Assembly (NCBI GenBank): GCA_030407085.1
Contig: CM059584.1
Span: 109,243,001 to 109,307,000, forward strand
DNA: 64,000 nucleotides
Reading direction: 5' to 3'
Source: Trichopria drosophilae
Lineage: Eukaryota > Arthropoda > Insecta > Hymenoptera > Diapriidae
The notes below the pieces were generated by a model. It did not search any database and was not told where the DNA came from. It saw only the letters and a list, made by a program, of their open reading frames with translations. Below, one piece after another: positions 8,761 through 21,750 of this stretch (positions are counted from its first letter, which is position 1; each line of letters starts with the position of its first letter). The position numbers and the translations under genes are program-made.

Positions 8761-11700
8761 ATGGAGTCAGGTGAACCGTCTATTGATACGCAAGATCGTG
8801 TGGAGAAGGACGAAGACTCTAGTGACGCTATCGAAGACACTTATGGATGCAAACACTACAAACGGAAATCAAAATTTGTTGTAAGATTTTATTATTAAAT
8901 ATTGATTTCATCATAAATATTGTTTGGCATTATATTTGCAAAAAGCATACGAGTTAATATAACGAGTCTTAACACTGTTTTATTACGTTAAATTTCAAAT
9001 ATGAAAATTATTTTCGACTTTTTTTCTTTGATCATACTCTTATGCGCAGTTGATCTATCTTACAATTTTGCTTATATAATAAAATAATATCTATTGCGTG
9101 GAAAGAAAAATATTTAGTATTTAATTTTGTTTTATTTCTAATTTTTTATCATCACATCTTTATGACATCTTTATGACGTCTTTATGACGTCTTTTTGTGA
9201 GTGGTGTCTCCGAAGGAACATAATATTGTTTGTCGCAGGTGACAAGGTTAAAAGTTTTTGAATATATATTAGGGACCCGTAACGTTATGACGCTTATACA
9301 TTGTCAGCATAGGATTATAAAACTAAATATTTCGTTTCCTTTTCGATATCCCATGTATTTTTGGTATAGTTTTAATTTCGTTACTTTCGTTTAACCAATA
9401 TGTATACTTTTGTCGAAAGCACAGATGTCGTATCAGCAAATCTGTCATTTTGAGATATTCAACCAAATTATTTTATGCTGTTCTTGACTAATTTTATACA
9501 AAAAATCATACCGTTAACACATTTTTTAAGGTTAATTATGACGTAAAATTATATTCACCCTATAAATTTCTAAAAATATTTTTATTTATTTATTTATTTA
9601 TTATATTTATTAACGGATATAAATATCCTTAACATGGTACAAAAATAACAAAAAATATATGTATGTGCAAATAGCAACTAAAATATATATCAAATAAATT
9701 TAAACATAAACTAAAACTTGTGGAAAATAGATTTAATTTTTTTCGATACTGTCATTATTTGTTCTTCAAATATTTGTGGTAACATGTGGTTTTGTCGATG
9801 AGCTTCATTGAAGGTCTTGCATATTCTTAAGATCGGTGCGTTATTTAAATAGTTTCTACTATAACTCGGTAAATAGAATCTATCTGTGTGTCGAAGTGAC
9901 GAGAAATCCCTGTTGTTAAACGGTATTAAGTCATACAGCAGGTCACAATTGATATTTTTGCTAACAAGTTTGTGAAGGAATATTACATCATTAGCTGATC
10001 GTACTGATGCAAGTGTTGGAAGTTGAAAAGTAGTTGCGGTAGTTGTGTATGAATGATCTTGAACTGTCATGGGATGTCCGTTCTTGAAAGCGAGATAACG
10101 CAAAAAGGTATGCTGTACCTTCTCTATGGTATACGAGTCGCAGTTATATTGGGGAGACCAAACACATGATGCATACATGAGAATTGGTCTCACCAATGAA
10201 AGATATAAGTATCTTATTGCACCAACACTATTAAAATCTTTCGTGCTTCTTTTTATAAAACCAATTGTGTTGTAGCCTCTATTTCGAATGTGTTCAATGT
10301 GTTGTTTGAAAGTAAGCCTGTCATCGAAAACCACTCCAAGGTCTTTAACAGCTGTAACTCTAGTTAAGATATGCCCAGATATGTGCCCAGGTATGTATAA
10401 TAGTGGATAATTTTCGTAGATCTTGAAAAGGTAACAATGCAACATTTGCTAGAGTTAAGTTGTAATCCATTGACAGAGCTCCAGTAGTGTAGAGTATCAA
10501 GATCAGACTGTAGAAGAAAACAATCACTGGGTAAAGTAACTTGAAGAAATAGTTTTAAATCGTCAGCAAAGAGTAATGGGGTTGCGTATTTAAATTTGCT
10601 AATAAGATCGTTAATATAGATGACGAAGAGTAATGGACCCAGGTGTGAGCCCTGAGGAACTCCTGATGATACTCTTATCTCCCTCGATAATGTGTCCTTA
10701 TATCTCACTTGCAATATTCGATTCGTAAGGTAGGACTCGATCAATTTTACTAATAAGGTGCCTACACCCATTTGTTCTATCTTTTTTATAAGTCTTGCAT
10801 GATTTACAGTATCGAATGCTTTTGCAAAGTCTGTATACATCGAATCCATCTGGTGTCCCTTTTCAAAAGTTGATAATATAAATTGTTCGTATAAAATTAA
10901 GTTTGATACCGTTGATTTACCTGGTAGAAAGCCATGTTGGGACTGAGACAATAGTGGTACGAGCATAATAGATAGTTTGTTTGTGATTAGTGTTTCAAAT
11001 AGCTTGGCTAAAGAGTTGAGTATAGATATTGGTCTATAATTGGTAATCAAGGTTTTATTGCCAGCCTTAAATATTGGAGTTATAAATCCAAATTTCCAAA
11101 GTGTCGGGAAGATACCCTCTTGTAGTGACTTATTGAAGATATGCAGTAATGGTTGTAATATCGCAGTTCTGGATTGTTTCAAGAAGTAGGGCGGAATTCC
11201 ATCAGGACCTGCACCTTGGTTCTCGGTAAGCTTTTTTATTTCCAATGATAATTCACTCGCCGAAATAGTAATGTCGGGCAATATTGGGATGTCATTTCTT
11301 GCAAGATCATCTAAGGATAAAGTATCAGTTGAGAAAATTCCCTCAAAGTACTCCGCAAAAAGGTCCATTATATCTTGAGTGTCATCAGCTGATTTATTTT
11401 CTAAAACATCTTATGTGGAAGACCATGTTCGGTTTTGCAAGATTTAATAAATCCCCAAAAATACTTTAACTGGTTCTGTTGTAGAACATATTCTTCAGTC
11501 GTTTTTATGTATTGATTATAGCATTCAACACTGAGCATCTTGCATTTGGTTCTTAGAGATGAAAATTTATCGTAATTTGGTTTTGTTCGAGATTTTTTGA
11601 AACATTTATGAGCAATTTTCTTTTGTACAATAAGTTGTTTGAGCTCTTTGGAGAACCATCTTGGGTACTTAGATGAAAATAGTTTTATAACCGGAACATG

Positions 11701-14700
11701 CAAATCTATTACTTGGCGTAGTAAAAAATAAAAACGATTAACAGCACTATTTGTATCGAGATTAATTAGTTCAAGCTCCCAGTTAATAGATTTAAGAGCA
11801 TTCATGATTTGATGATAATTCGCACATTTAAAATTCCAATTATACGTTGAAAAGTTAAGACAATCGGCAGTACAAGAAACTAAATTTGAGGAAAAAATAA
11901 TCCCATGGTGATATATATCGCATGGTAAAAGAGGATTAAGAGCCTTGCGTACGGAGTCAGAAGAACACGTTGAAAAACATAAATGTAGAAGATTATTGCA
12001 ATTGTTTATTAAAGTGTTGTGTTGATACATGTTGTACATGGCAAAAACATCGCTTATGATCAATGCAGCTTCGTGAGTCTTAGCAGTACATCCAAGTTCA
12101 CTTTTAGCTGATACTCCATTTTCATCGTTAGACCATGACACCTTCGGTAGATTATAGTCTCCAAATATGTAAAGCTTGTGAGATGGATAGCATGATTTAA
12201 TTCCATCGACTGTTTCTGCGTGAATGAAATATGCATTAATAGTTTTTAAAAAGCAGTTACGACTAAAAACAATGCAGATACACATTTACGATTTGCAGAT
12301 ATCCCATTTTTAATCAGCCGTTATGCCCCAATGAAAACAATCGATATGGAAGGTAAATCGGACGTAACTACATAAAATCATTGTTGACAATAATTGTCAC
12401 TATTTTTTTATTTTTATTTATTGAGATCAACGGCACAGATGTGCCTTTTGCAACAATGTGCCTCGTGGCACTAAATCTGTACAATTTATAGAGATAAGAA
12501 AAAATAATGAAAATATGAATTACAAAAGCCAACGACTAATTTTAAGACTAAAGCTAATTAAACAGAAAAAAAAATTTTTTAACGAAAGCTGAAGTAAGTC
12601 TTCTTGTCGATTTGAACGGAAATAAACCTAAGCTGCGTACATTGTGCGGTAACATATTCCATTCTCTTTTAACACACGGAATAGTCGAGAAAAAGCCGAA
12701 ATTAGTTTTATGGAGACCCTCGCAGACAGGTCTAAAAGAGCGCAGGATATGTGAGACTACTCGATGTTCGAATAAATTAAATATAACGGGAATACGAGTT
12801 AAATTGACAATATTAAATCATGGTAAAGGTGTAAGTATTTTACAGTAGAGAGATTGAAAGCGATTGCATGATGTTGATAATCGTGGTCACAAATATGCAT
12901 TGGGGAACCAGATTTGAAGGACAGATATCTAATTAAATTGTGCTGAATTACAGATGAGAAATTTCTTGTGCTGTATAAGGTTTTATGAAGTCTTGGTGAC
13001 GGCAAAGCAACTTAGGTTTGACATAAGAAAGACATAACAAAAAATGTTGCGATGACAATGAGACGTCTCAGAGACATTGAAATGCTGGGTAAGGGTGTTA
13101 TTTCACATGGTAGGCTTTTAACTTTCGTCTTGTGTGCCATATACTATTTTTTTTATCTAGGAAGAAAGTGTACTTAGTATCCTCATCAGTAATAGATGCA
13201 AGTAGTACATTAAGGTTAGAAAACCTCAGACTTCAACTCTTCGACTGTTTGTTCTAACCGAAATCTATTACTTTCGCTACTGAATAGTTAATCTCTTATA
13301 GTACTTTACGGAGACTTATTAAGAAGAATGTTATTTTCTTGGCGGTAAAGTTTTACCACCTTATTTTACTTGCTCCTTAGACTAATTTCTGATCCTCAAA
13401 CGTGAAATCTACAGCCTTAAAATTCTAATTTGTAGTCATGAATCGAAAACCACTATCGTATACTTGCATTTATTTATTGGTTCCAATGACTAAATTATGT
13501 TAGAGGCAATAATACATTTACTTCTTAAGTTATTGACACATTCTGAGTAAAGTGTTTTTTTTTTTTGTTTCACTAAGTCGTTCAAAGACACTAAAGCAAT
13601 TATTACGCTCTATAAGTTTCTTGTATTATCACAATTAACTTATGCATCCCCTATTTGGACTCCATCTACTCTCTGTAACATCAACTTACTGGAACGAATG
13701 GAAATTTATCAGATATTTGTCATCTAAAACCAATAATCCAATGTCATTTTATTCGAATAGTTATCTGTTCCACTCGGTGCTATTTAATATGTACACCATA
13801 AAATGTACTCACAACCTCGATGATATTTTGCTTATTAGAAATATACTGCACGATAGATTGTCGATTACACAATTGAAAAATTCCTTTGTATTTCGGGATG
13901 CATTTTAAGCTTATCAATTTTATAGACTACTCCTGGAAGAAACTTTGAAATCAAATTTTTATTTTAATTCGTTGATCCCTAGACAGACTAGACAACGGAA
14001 CAGAATTTCTCATTATGATATCAACACTAATAACTTTTCTTTATTTTATATTAAATGTCGCGAATTATTTTTGAAATTTGTTAATTAATTGTAATTTGTT
14101 CGTCTTATCTTGTTTATACAAATTTTATATGGTGAAGTGATCCTCCACATGCTATGTAATATTCTTCTAAGGGCATTTTTGCCCGTTTGTTAACAATAAA
14201 TAAAGACTTGAATCGAATACAAATTCTCATTGATGATATTTTAAATAATTTAATAGTTTTGATAGGTTTCTGATATCGTTATAGGATTCTCCCTAAAACG
14301 TGCAAATATTTATAGTCAATCTCGATTTCTGATTTTCGAAATTTTATCTCAATTAAAAACTGTTTTGTATTCCATCACATGAATTGTTGCGCTTTTATTT
14401 GTTTCTAACTAAATCAATTATGGTAGAAAATAATTGTTAACGAAATTTTATGGCAAAAAATTAGCTTTGTCAATGTTTTTATCATTACTTTGCTAAATTT
14501 CGCATAAGGGTATATAACGGAGGTTATGTCAGTTTATTGGAATTCATTATTTAGATTTGCGAAGAATTGAATAGTTAGATATTTCTAATAAATGAAGAAC
14601 TCAGGTCAACAAATGGTCAACTTATTTTTTACTCGACTGTTCATTTAAATCTTCCAATAATTCGGAACAACTAACAGTCAGAGAAAGTAAAACCATTCTG

Positions 14701-17700
14701 GGCAACAGTCACTTCTTATTTGATTGTTTGCTGCGATGAAAAGGAAAAGTAAAAACGTTCCGGGCGACACATAATGACTTTCTTATATTTATTACTTTGT
14801 TGCTCCGAAATATTCTGCATTCAATTGCACAGATATGGTCATTGGCTTTCACGCTATTACCAAAAAGTTCATTTTTAATAAAAATGGTGACTTCCATTCA
14901 AACCTACAAAGGTATGTATTTTGATTACTCGACTCGGCCATAAGTAGTCTGTTAGACCGATGATTTTCATTATTTTATAACCTTTAAGTGCAAATTTTAC
15001 AAGGTAAATAACGAATATTCTGTAAACATATGACGCTAAAGCTAGAGCAGATTCGCAGCAGCAGATTCGAAAAAATTATGATTTTCAGCCATTAAAATTG
15101 CCAAAAACAGATTACTTGTATAAAATTTGTCTAAGAATGTTTAAATGCAAGTAATTTTTAGTAAGAAATTATCCTTTTCCACAGTTTTCATGAATCCGAT
15201 GCTGCAAATCTGCTGCTAGCTTCAGTGTCATTGTAGACATTCATGAAATAGAAATTATTATATTTTTTATCAACGAAGAAGATACAGAAATTCGATATAT
15301 CTTATCACCCAATCTATGCTGTTAACTTAAAATTATAATATTCAGGATTTTATTGAATCTAATTTATAAATATGACATTTTATCTTTATCCCTTTTTTGC
15401 CAAAAATGAGAAAAGCACTGTATATCAACATCAGCTCAGTTTCTACAGTAGAAACAATTTTTTTAATTTTTGGAAAATATATTTTCGACTATTTTGAAGT
15501 ATCCCGGAATGAACAAGTAAATTAAATAGAATAGAAACGTTTCTGTTCTTACGAATTTCGTTTCTTTTCAATGACATTAGAATTCTAAATTGCGTCTTAA
15601 AATGAAAGAAAAAGAATCTGAATCTTATTATTATTTTCAGAATAATTTCAAGATAATATTTACTGTGCTGATGCCTTAACCACTACGCTACGCTCAAATA
15701 TATATTAATACATGAACAAGAGTAACTTATACTCAAATGCAGAAGGCATATTGATAAATGCGGGTTTAGTTCAAACAAATACTTAGCAGACGTTAATAGT
15801 TACTAATAAAATAGTAAACGCAACCAATTTATGAGGTTATTTTTGTCAGAAAAAATATTTCAGTAGTGTAGAAACGTGAGAATTTTCCAAGGTCTCGACC
15901 TGGTCAAATGGGCCAAAACTACCAAGTGGAGACCACATGGTCAGACCATGTGGAAAAACTCACCTGCATTTTTGCAGTTGGTTGTGCTTTTTTAAACTAT
16001 TATATTTTCCTGTTGTACATATAGTTTAATAATAAAAATTAACTAAAATGTGCACTAAAAATAAAATCTGGTTCAATTTTTAATGAGCAGACATTTTATA
16101 TTCAAAAAATAAGAATAATTTTCAGAACTGTTCATTCACTTCGTTTCACTGATTCAAAGAAAATGTATATGCATATATTGAAAAATACTATTATACATGT
16201 CTTATTTAAGAAGGTTATTGTTATTTTTATGATGTTCAGTTTTTTAGTTGTAATAGATTAAAAATTTCACTTTTACATATTATTTGTAATAATTTACCTT
16301 AATTTAAGTTTATCTACAATATACGGGTTATTAAACTGTAATCAATCTTACTAAAAACACGTATATCAAGTCTTGATAAAGAAGATTGAAACGATTACAC
16401 GTTTCAAAAGTATTGAACAGAATTTGTTAGTTCTGAGTTTAAACACGATTAGCATCATTAAATTGATTTCATAATTCCATATTAAGGCCTGCAATTGAAC
16501 GAGATTAATTTGCTTCAAATTACAAATTTTCAAGACGCATTAAATCGAGTGCAAAACCTACAAGATTAAATAGTATTAAATCAGTTGCGATATTAGCTAT
16601 TTTTAAGAGAATTAAAATGTGAACAATTTCGACACTATATGGGTGTAGAATAAAGTATGATTGAAATGACAGCAATTGAATGGTTAGGAATCGAATTAGA
16701 ATGTCAAAGGACAGAAACGACAGTCAAAAGGATAAAAAATTTAAGAAATTGGCCGATATTTTAATACATTTCAATTCTAATGAATTCTCCTCTTCTTGCC
16801 AGGACAGTTTATGAACAATGTCCATTACGGATCCACCATTTTAGATTTATCAATTCAAAATTATTATAATTTTTGCCAAATTTTTGCAGAAATAGTCATT
16901 TTTTGACCATTTTCTCTACAGGAATCGATAAAGCAAAATAGTCGGAAATATATTTTCCAAAAATTAAAAAAAAATTCTTTCTACTGCAGAAACTGAGCTG
17001 ATGTTGACGTACTTGCTTCTCTCATTTTGGGCAAAAAATGGTTAAAGTTATTATAAAAATGATTAAATACATGATAGATGAGAGTCGCAAGAAGAATAAA
17101 CATTTTACAATTAAATAGTGCTTAGTAAAATAATTGCCCATTTGTTAACTGAAACTAATGACGAAATTAAAAAGAATACATGTTCGGATCAATAAAGAAT
17201 CACAAAAATATCTTTGAAAACACTAAATTGACTGTTTGTTCATAGTGGCCACCGTCAGGGAAAACCGGGAAATCAGAGAAATGTCAGGGAATCAGGGAAA
17301 AGTCAGGGAATTTCAAAATTGGTCAGGGAAAAAGTAAATTGTAGACAAATCTTTAAAAAGTGAAAAACATTATTTAACAAAAAATCGCACAATTTCATTT
17401 TCAGAAAAATGCTTTATTTATCGTGTTTTGCATAAAATTCTTTTAAATGATTTTAAATGCTTTCTCACAAATTTAAACAAATATTGACGTTTTTTATCAA
17501 TAACATATTTCAGTTTTGAACATTTTCGACCGATTTCACCAAAAACCAACAATTTTGAGAAAAAAAATAATCTTAAATTAAATATATTTGTGGTACTGCT
17601 CAGTTTTAAACGTTCAGGTACATTGCAACAAAAATAAACACGTTTAACAATAACAAATTTCGGTATTGAATATATTCTAACAGATTTGAATAAAATTTAA

Positions 17701-19626
17701 TAGTTTAACAAAAATAAATGCAAACAATTTTATATTTAAAGATATTTATCTTTCTATAAAGATACTTTACAGAATATTTCAAAAATATTTGCCATACTAA
17801 TTCTCTATTTAAACAAATATTTGTATAAATAAAACCTTTTGAAAATGATAGAAAACTTTCATACATTTTTTTAAATCTTCAAAAATCTTTGAAATTGCAT
17901 AAAAAGGCTAAAAATCGTAGAAAAAATTTTAAAATGTTGAAAACAGCACAAAACTCCCAAATTTTGAGAATATTAATTTGTTTAAATGATTATTTTACCA
18001 TTTCTATTTTAAGTAGTTGATATTTGTCCAATAGTATTTGAAAAATATAAAATTTATGGCAATTTTTTGTTATTGTCAACATTCGTAAGAATTTTAACAA
18101 TACTTTGAATATACTGTCCAAAATCGCCTAAATTCTAAAATTTATCAACATTTATAATTATTGAGTAACATATTACCGCAGAACATGACATTTTATAACA
18201 AATTTTGAGAACCCCCAACAAATTTTCTACTATTATTTTGAATTAAACACGAAAAAATCCGCAGGAATATGAGTTTTTTTTTCTGGATTTTTATAGATAA
18301 TATGTTTTAGAATATACTACTCGTTGTTGATTGAAAAAAATAAAAAATTTATTGAAAATGTGTAGCTGTTTTTAAAACATTTTTATCCGTATTGTTTATT
18401 TTTAATAGATATCATTAAAATATTGGTCAGGGAAAAATCTGGGAAAAGTCAGGGAATTTTTTTCTGAGAAAAAAGCGGCCACCATGTTGTTGCCCCGAAA
18501 AGTGAAAAATGAGTTGACCATTTGTTCTGAGCTCTTTAATAAAAATTAAGAAAATATTACTGCTAATTCATTCAGTAATAAATATAATTGAAAATGTAAT
18601 TTAATTTATTTCAGACACCATGTTGCAACAAAGTTTATACATGTCGGTTTTGTCATGACGAACAAGAAACCCACACAGTTAAACGAAAAGAAGTAACAGA
18701 ATTGATATGCGTTCTGTGCGACACTCGTCAACCAGTCCAAGCAACTTGCCAGAAATGTCACGTTCGCTTTGGAAAATATACTTGTCTAGAGTGTAATTTG
18801 TTTGACGACGAAGATAAAAATCAGTATCACTGTGACGGATGTGGAATCTGCAGGTTAGGTGGTCGCGACCGCTTTTTCCACTGTGCAAAGTGCAATATGT
18901 GCTTACCCGTCGAAATTCAAAACGGACACAAGGTTGGATAACAATTTTTAGGGAAATATTTCTAATCTTTACAAATTGAAATGTCGACTGATTTTATTAC
19001 AGTGCGTGGAAAATGTGTCACACGCAAATTGCCCCGTGTGCCTGGAGGACATACACACAAGTCGTATTCCTTGTCATATACCGGAATGTGGACATTTACT
19101 TCATCGTACTTGCTTTGACGAATTGTTACATTCCGGTCACTATGCTTGTCCTACTTGTCAAGTATCGCTTCTTGACATGAGCGGTCTTTGGCGGTTTTTG
19201 GACACTGAAGTCTCATTAATGCCAATGCCCGCCGAATACAAAGACTATAAAGCAAACATACTCTGCAAAGATTGTCACGAGGTATTCATACATTCTTATT
19301 GAACAAATGTTCATTATTTTATAACGTCACTTTTATTTTAGGAATCGACAGTGATGTTTCATGTCGTCGGACTGAAGTGTTTGAACTGTGGAAGTTATAA
19401 CACGTGTAGAATAAAAGGCTCTCCATGTCCTGGTATGTTGAATTGCAAATTTCTGTTAGTTTTATTGTAGTTTTTTAAATCTTTATTTTAACAAATTCAA
19501 CCGATCAAAGTTTAGTAAGTTTAGGAATTTTAAAAATTAATTAAAGACTCTGCAACTGTAGACGTTGCTGCCGGAGGGAGCAGAACAGACAGTGAAGAAC
19601 AACCAGAGGAGCCAGCACCACAGTAG
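8761..19626 (+). CDS. RCHY1: RING finger and CHY zinc finger protein 1 (Pirh2-like E3 ubiquitin ligase)
   Basis: There are five coding exons: 8761-8880, 18615-18932, 19003-19281, 19342-19432 and 19562-19626 (290 residues). All introns are GT-AG and all phases agree. Exon 1 gives an acidic N-terminus ending in the first CHY ligands (YGCKHY, C30 and H32). Exon 2 continues CCNKVYTCRFCHDE and the CTCHY finger (QYHCDGCGICR, FHCAKCNMC). Exon 3 holds the RING-H2: C156, C159, C175, H177, H180, C183, C195, C198 (NCPVCLEDIHTSR, CGHLLHRTC, CPTC). Exons 3-4 end in a zinc ribbon (ILCKDCHE, LKCLNCGSYNTC). All zinc ligands expected from human RCHY1 are present and the length is close to the human protein. 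The family recruits an E2 and ubiquitinates targets including p53 in vertebrates; the insect substrate is not known. Intron 1 is 9.7 kb and full of transposons, while the other introns are 60-130 bp. Confidence 0.93.
8881..9581. other. RCHY1 intron 1, 5' part; nothing recognised
   Basis: AT-rich intron sequence follows the GTAAGA donor at 8881. A small triplet of TCTTTATGACG-like words lies at 9164-9195. There is no coding frame and no inverted repeat. Confidence 0.55.
9582..12290 (-). mobile_element. Non-LTR retrotransposon (LINE), 5'-truncated and frameshifted
   Basis: Three minus-strand frames follow in order. 12285-11401 holds the C-terminal half of an AP-type endonuclease (LYIFGDYNLPKVSW) and linker. 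11368-10364 holds reverse transcriptase, with DFAKAFDTVNHA, SGVPQGSHLGPLLFVIYIND and LLFADDLKLF (the catalytic ADD). 10445-9711 holds the C-terminal domain (RPILMYASCVWSPQYN, QHTFLRYLAFKNGHPM). A frame change between the first two and an 82-bp overlap between the last two show it is dead. The 3' end has a hairpin (9615-9628) followed on the minus strand by (AAATA)-like repeats. The endonuclease N-terminus is missing. It probably belongs to the CR1/L2/Jockey side of the LINEs; the clade is not certain. It lies antisense in RCHY1 intron 1. Confidence 0.88.
12412..13005 (-). mobile_element. LINE 3' fragment, same family type
   Basis: On the minus strand, a frame near 13005-12799 reads LIRYLSFKSGSPM, matching the C-terminal LINE motif RYLAFKNGHPM at 10.1 kb. 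The 3' end has the same design: a hairpin GGCACATCTGTGCC (12445-12432), then GTTGATCTCAATAAATAAA. It is truncated and degraded, and independent of the neighbouring LINE because it has its own 3' tail. Confidence 0.75.
13568..14210 (+). mobile_element. LINE 3' fragment, plus strand
   Basis: From about 13568 the plus strand encodes a LINE C-terminal domain (LTYASPIWTP). After a frameshift near 13690 it continues as RYLSSKTNNPMSF. It ends with hairpin GGGCATTTTTGCCC (14171-14184), GTTTGTTAACAATAAATAAA and a short A-rich tail. It is 5'-truncated and inactive, and lies in RCHY1 intron 1. Confidence 0.75.
14211..15030. other. RCHY1 intron 1, middle; nothing recognised
   Basis: AT-rich intron DNA with no coding frame that resembles a protein and no paired repeat in the window. 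Confidence 0.5.
15031..15230. mobile_element. Small foldback element, about 200 bp
   Basis: TGACGCTAAAGCTAGAGCAG at the left is matched on the other strand at the right by TGACACTGAAGCTAGCAGCA. The arms are about 45 bp, with AGATTCGCAGCAGCAG-type words inside. Non-coding. Confidence 0.6.
15375..17062. mobile_element. Element bounded by 120-bp inverted repeats
   Basis: The segment at about 15375-15510 is repeated inverted at about 16920-17062. It includes AACATCAGCTCAGTTTCT, CAGTAGAAA and TTTTTGGAAAATATATTT. The 1.4 kb interior is non-coding and holds a SINE fragment (15668-15790). It may be a non-autonomous DNA transposon or two opposed copies of one shorter repeat. Confidence 0.55.
15668..15790 (-). 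mobile_element. tRNA-derived SINE fragment
   Basis: This matches 22625-22745. The shared parts are the complement of the A-box region (TTAACCACTACGCTACGCTC on plus), then a shared tail with TTGATAAATGCGG and TTTAGTT. The B-box half present at 22.6 kb is missing here. Confidence 0.6.
17249..18483. repeat. Dispersed repeat with GTCAGGGAA-rich ends
   Basis: The left edge (about 17249-17335) contains GGCCACCGTCAGGGAAAA and further GTCAGGGAA words. The right edge (about 18424-18483) contains GGTCAGGGAAAA, AGTCAGGGAA and GGCCACC. The words are in the same orientation at both ends, so this is not a simple inverted-repeat transposon. The 1.1 kb between is AT-rich and non-coding. It lies just upstream of RCHY1 exon 2. 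Confidence 0.55.
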
Positions 19627-19875
19627 CAAAAAAGGCGCAGACGTTGGATAATTTTATCAACGTTACATTCCTTGCGCATAATTTTAAGACGTTTGTTTGG
19701 CCGTTTGTAATGTGTAATTGATAGTGTAGTGTATTGATTTCTTAGTTGATTTTATTGGACTGGAAATTGTGGTGTTCTTGACTCTTGGAGTAATTCCATG
19801 AAATTGCCGTAGCTATCATCTATTGTAAAAAGTTGACGCAATGTTTTTGACAAGTTTAACTGTTATTTTACTGAA

Positions 19876-19881
19876 AATAAA
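19876..19881 (+). terminator. Likely poly(A) signal of RCHY1
   Basis: AATAAA lies 250 bases after the stop codon and is followed by a T-rich tract. It is the first canonical signal downstream of the last exon. Confidence 0.6.
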
Positions 19882-20700
19882 TGTATTTTATTTTTTTAAA
19901 ACCACAATTTATAGAATTTTGTTATAAATATTTATACTACTCCAAGAGTTAAGTGGGCGTTTAAGATAATAAAAATAATTTTGTTAAAGATATATATCAC
20001 ATTTTAAAGCCGTATCTTGTTATTGGTTTTTCTCTTTTCCTTAAAGACTTGGCCACAATTGAGTGTCAGCACTTGCAAACGCAATGCAACTGTGATTGTG
20101 AAAGTGTGATTTTATAAAAGTGGCTTTTTTGAAACTGGTAAACGTAGTATTTTTACCATATGCATTTCTGTAAAAAAATAAAGCTTATATTTACATGTTA
20201 TATAATGTAAAATTCAATGTGGACAAACTTCCGTAGTTGAAATAATTTTATTGTCAACTTAGAAATGAAAATGAAGAAATTAATCACTTTTACAAATGGA
20301 CAATTACGTAGCTACTTGCGTATGTAAGTACCAGTAAGGAAATGTGCTAGTTTCTCTGAAATTGTAATATTCGATAGTTTACAAGAAAAGTAGAAGAATT
20401 AAAAAGGTTTTATAGTGAAATTTAATAAATATTAAAGAATGTATCAATCGATTATTTCTGTCGCGAGCATGTAATCTACACTTTTTTGCGTTTTGTATAT
20501 ATTGCGATATTCAAACCGTGACTTGTTTAAAGGAATATGTGATTATAAAATTCGACATTTATATTTATTGTTATAAATGCTAATTGTATGTATCTTTTTG
20601 CATTGTTTATTAAATCTGCACAGTGCATAGTATGGAAAGAAGCATTGTTTAATAATGTATCTCCCAGACATTTTAAAATATCATCACTAATACTAACATT
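19882..20700. other. Intergenic region after RCHY1; nothing recognised
   Basis: AT-rich DNA between the RCHY1 poly(A) signal and the Penelope-like remnant. No coding frame or repeat pair seen. Confidence 0.5.
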
Positions 20701-20706
20701 GCACAG

Positions 20707-21290
20707 ATCAAGCCGGGAAAAGATATTTTACCACCAAAAAAACAACGAGACGTAATTTACAAAATACCGTGTTTACACTGTAACAAATCGTATATAGGAC
20801 AGACTTATAGACCACTCGAAGTACGATTAAAAGAGCATAAAAGAAACTTTTTAACATCAAATACAGAACAACACACAGGTTTAACCCACCACAGAAATGA
20901 GACGGGACATGAGTTCGATTACGACAATACTAAAATCATTGCGAAAGAAAAGAACTGGAAGAAGCGTTGCCACATCGAAAACTTTTTTTTTAAAAAGGAA
21001 GAAAATAATACCGTTAATATAAGATTTGAAAAATCCTACCTACCTGAAGCCTATAATTCATTACTTCTTTAATTTTTCTCATATATCATCATATTTATAA
21101 ATGTTAAATTTAAATTAATTCCGTTCGCTCATTTTTTCTTAGTATTACACACCTACGTTCCTTATGTTGCCCTGTGATATATAAATACTGCACGTGTCCT
21201 ACCGTTTCCCTATTCTGAAGAAGACCCGAACCGTGGGTCGAAACGTAATTACTTATTAATTTTTGAAAAAAATTTTTTCATCACCCTCCC
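20707..21290 (+). mobile_element. Penelope-like element 3' end with GIY-YIG endonuclease
   Basis: A frame open from at least 20707 to the stop at 21070-21072 reads VIYKIPCLHC, NKSYIGQTYRPLEVRLKEH, THHRNETGHEFDY and a final YLPEAYNSLLL. This is the GIY-YIG endonuclease of Penelope-like elements: the YIGQT block, the RL-EH motif with its Arg, and a conserved H. The reverse transcriptase is missing, so the copy is 5'-truncated. Downstream at 21213-21250 is CTGAAGAAGACCC, a short loop and GGGTCGAAACG, a motif found at the ends of these elements and resembling a hammerhead ribozyme core. Confidence 0.82.
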
Positions 21291-21299
21291 TAAATTATA

Positions 21300-21654
21300 T
21301 GTATATTTTACACCTTATCAGTCGTTAACCCTAATTTTTCTAATTTTCTTTTTCTACCTCCGGTTTTAATTATTATTGTGCCGATACACATCAATACTCA
21401 AATCATTAATCATCACCAAAGGAATTAAAATGATTAACAATGGATTTTAGACAATACGTTTTAATTTTCTATTATTTGTGTATCTCTTCAGGTAAATATG
21501 ATGTTTACTTGTAGACTTTACAGCTTGAACCTACTAACGGAAGCAGTTGTTAAGCTTAGAAGCAACGGAAACGTTCGTATTATGACAAAAGTACTTTCAG
21601 AAGCCGAAAGGTTGAAAGCATTTATGAAGCATACACTTGAAATAAAGCGAATTT
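21300..21654. other. No gene seen
   Basis: AT-rich DNA following the Penelope-like fragment; its start may still belong to the element's 3' flank. No coding frame. Confidence 0.4.
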
Positions 21655-21750
21655 AAAAAAAATTGCCACAACTGAAAATTGAACCCTGGACCTCCATGCG
21701 GCAAGTATGAATCGTAACCACTTGACGATACTATTGTCAAATAGATAAGA
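21655..21750 (-). mobile_element. tRNA-like SINE head or tRNA pseudogene
   Basis: Read on the minus strand, it has an A-box-like TCAAGTGGTTACGATTC and, about 30 bases on, a B-box-like GGGTTCAATTTTC. An oligo-T run that would stop RNA polymerase III follows. The acceptor stem does not pair well, so a functional tRNA is unlikely. Confidence 0.5.
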
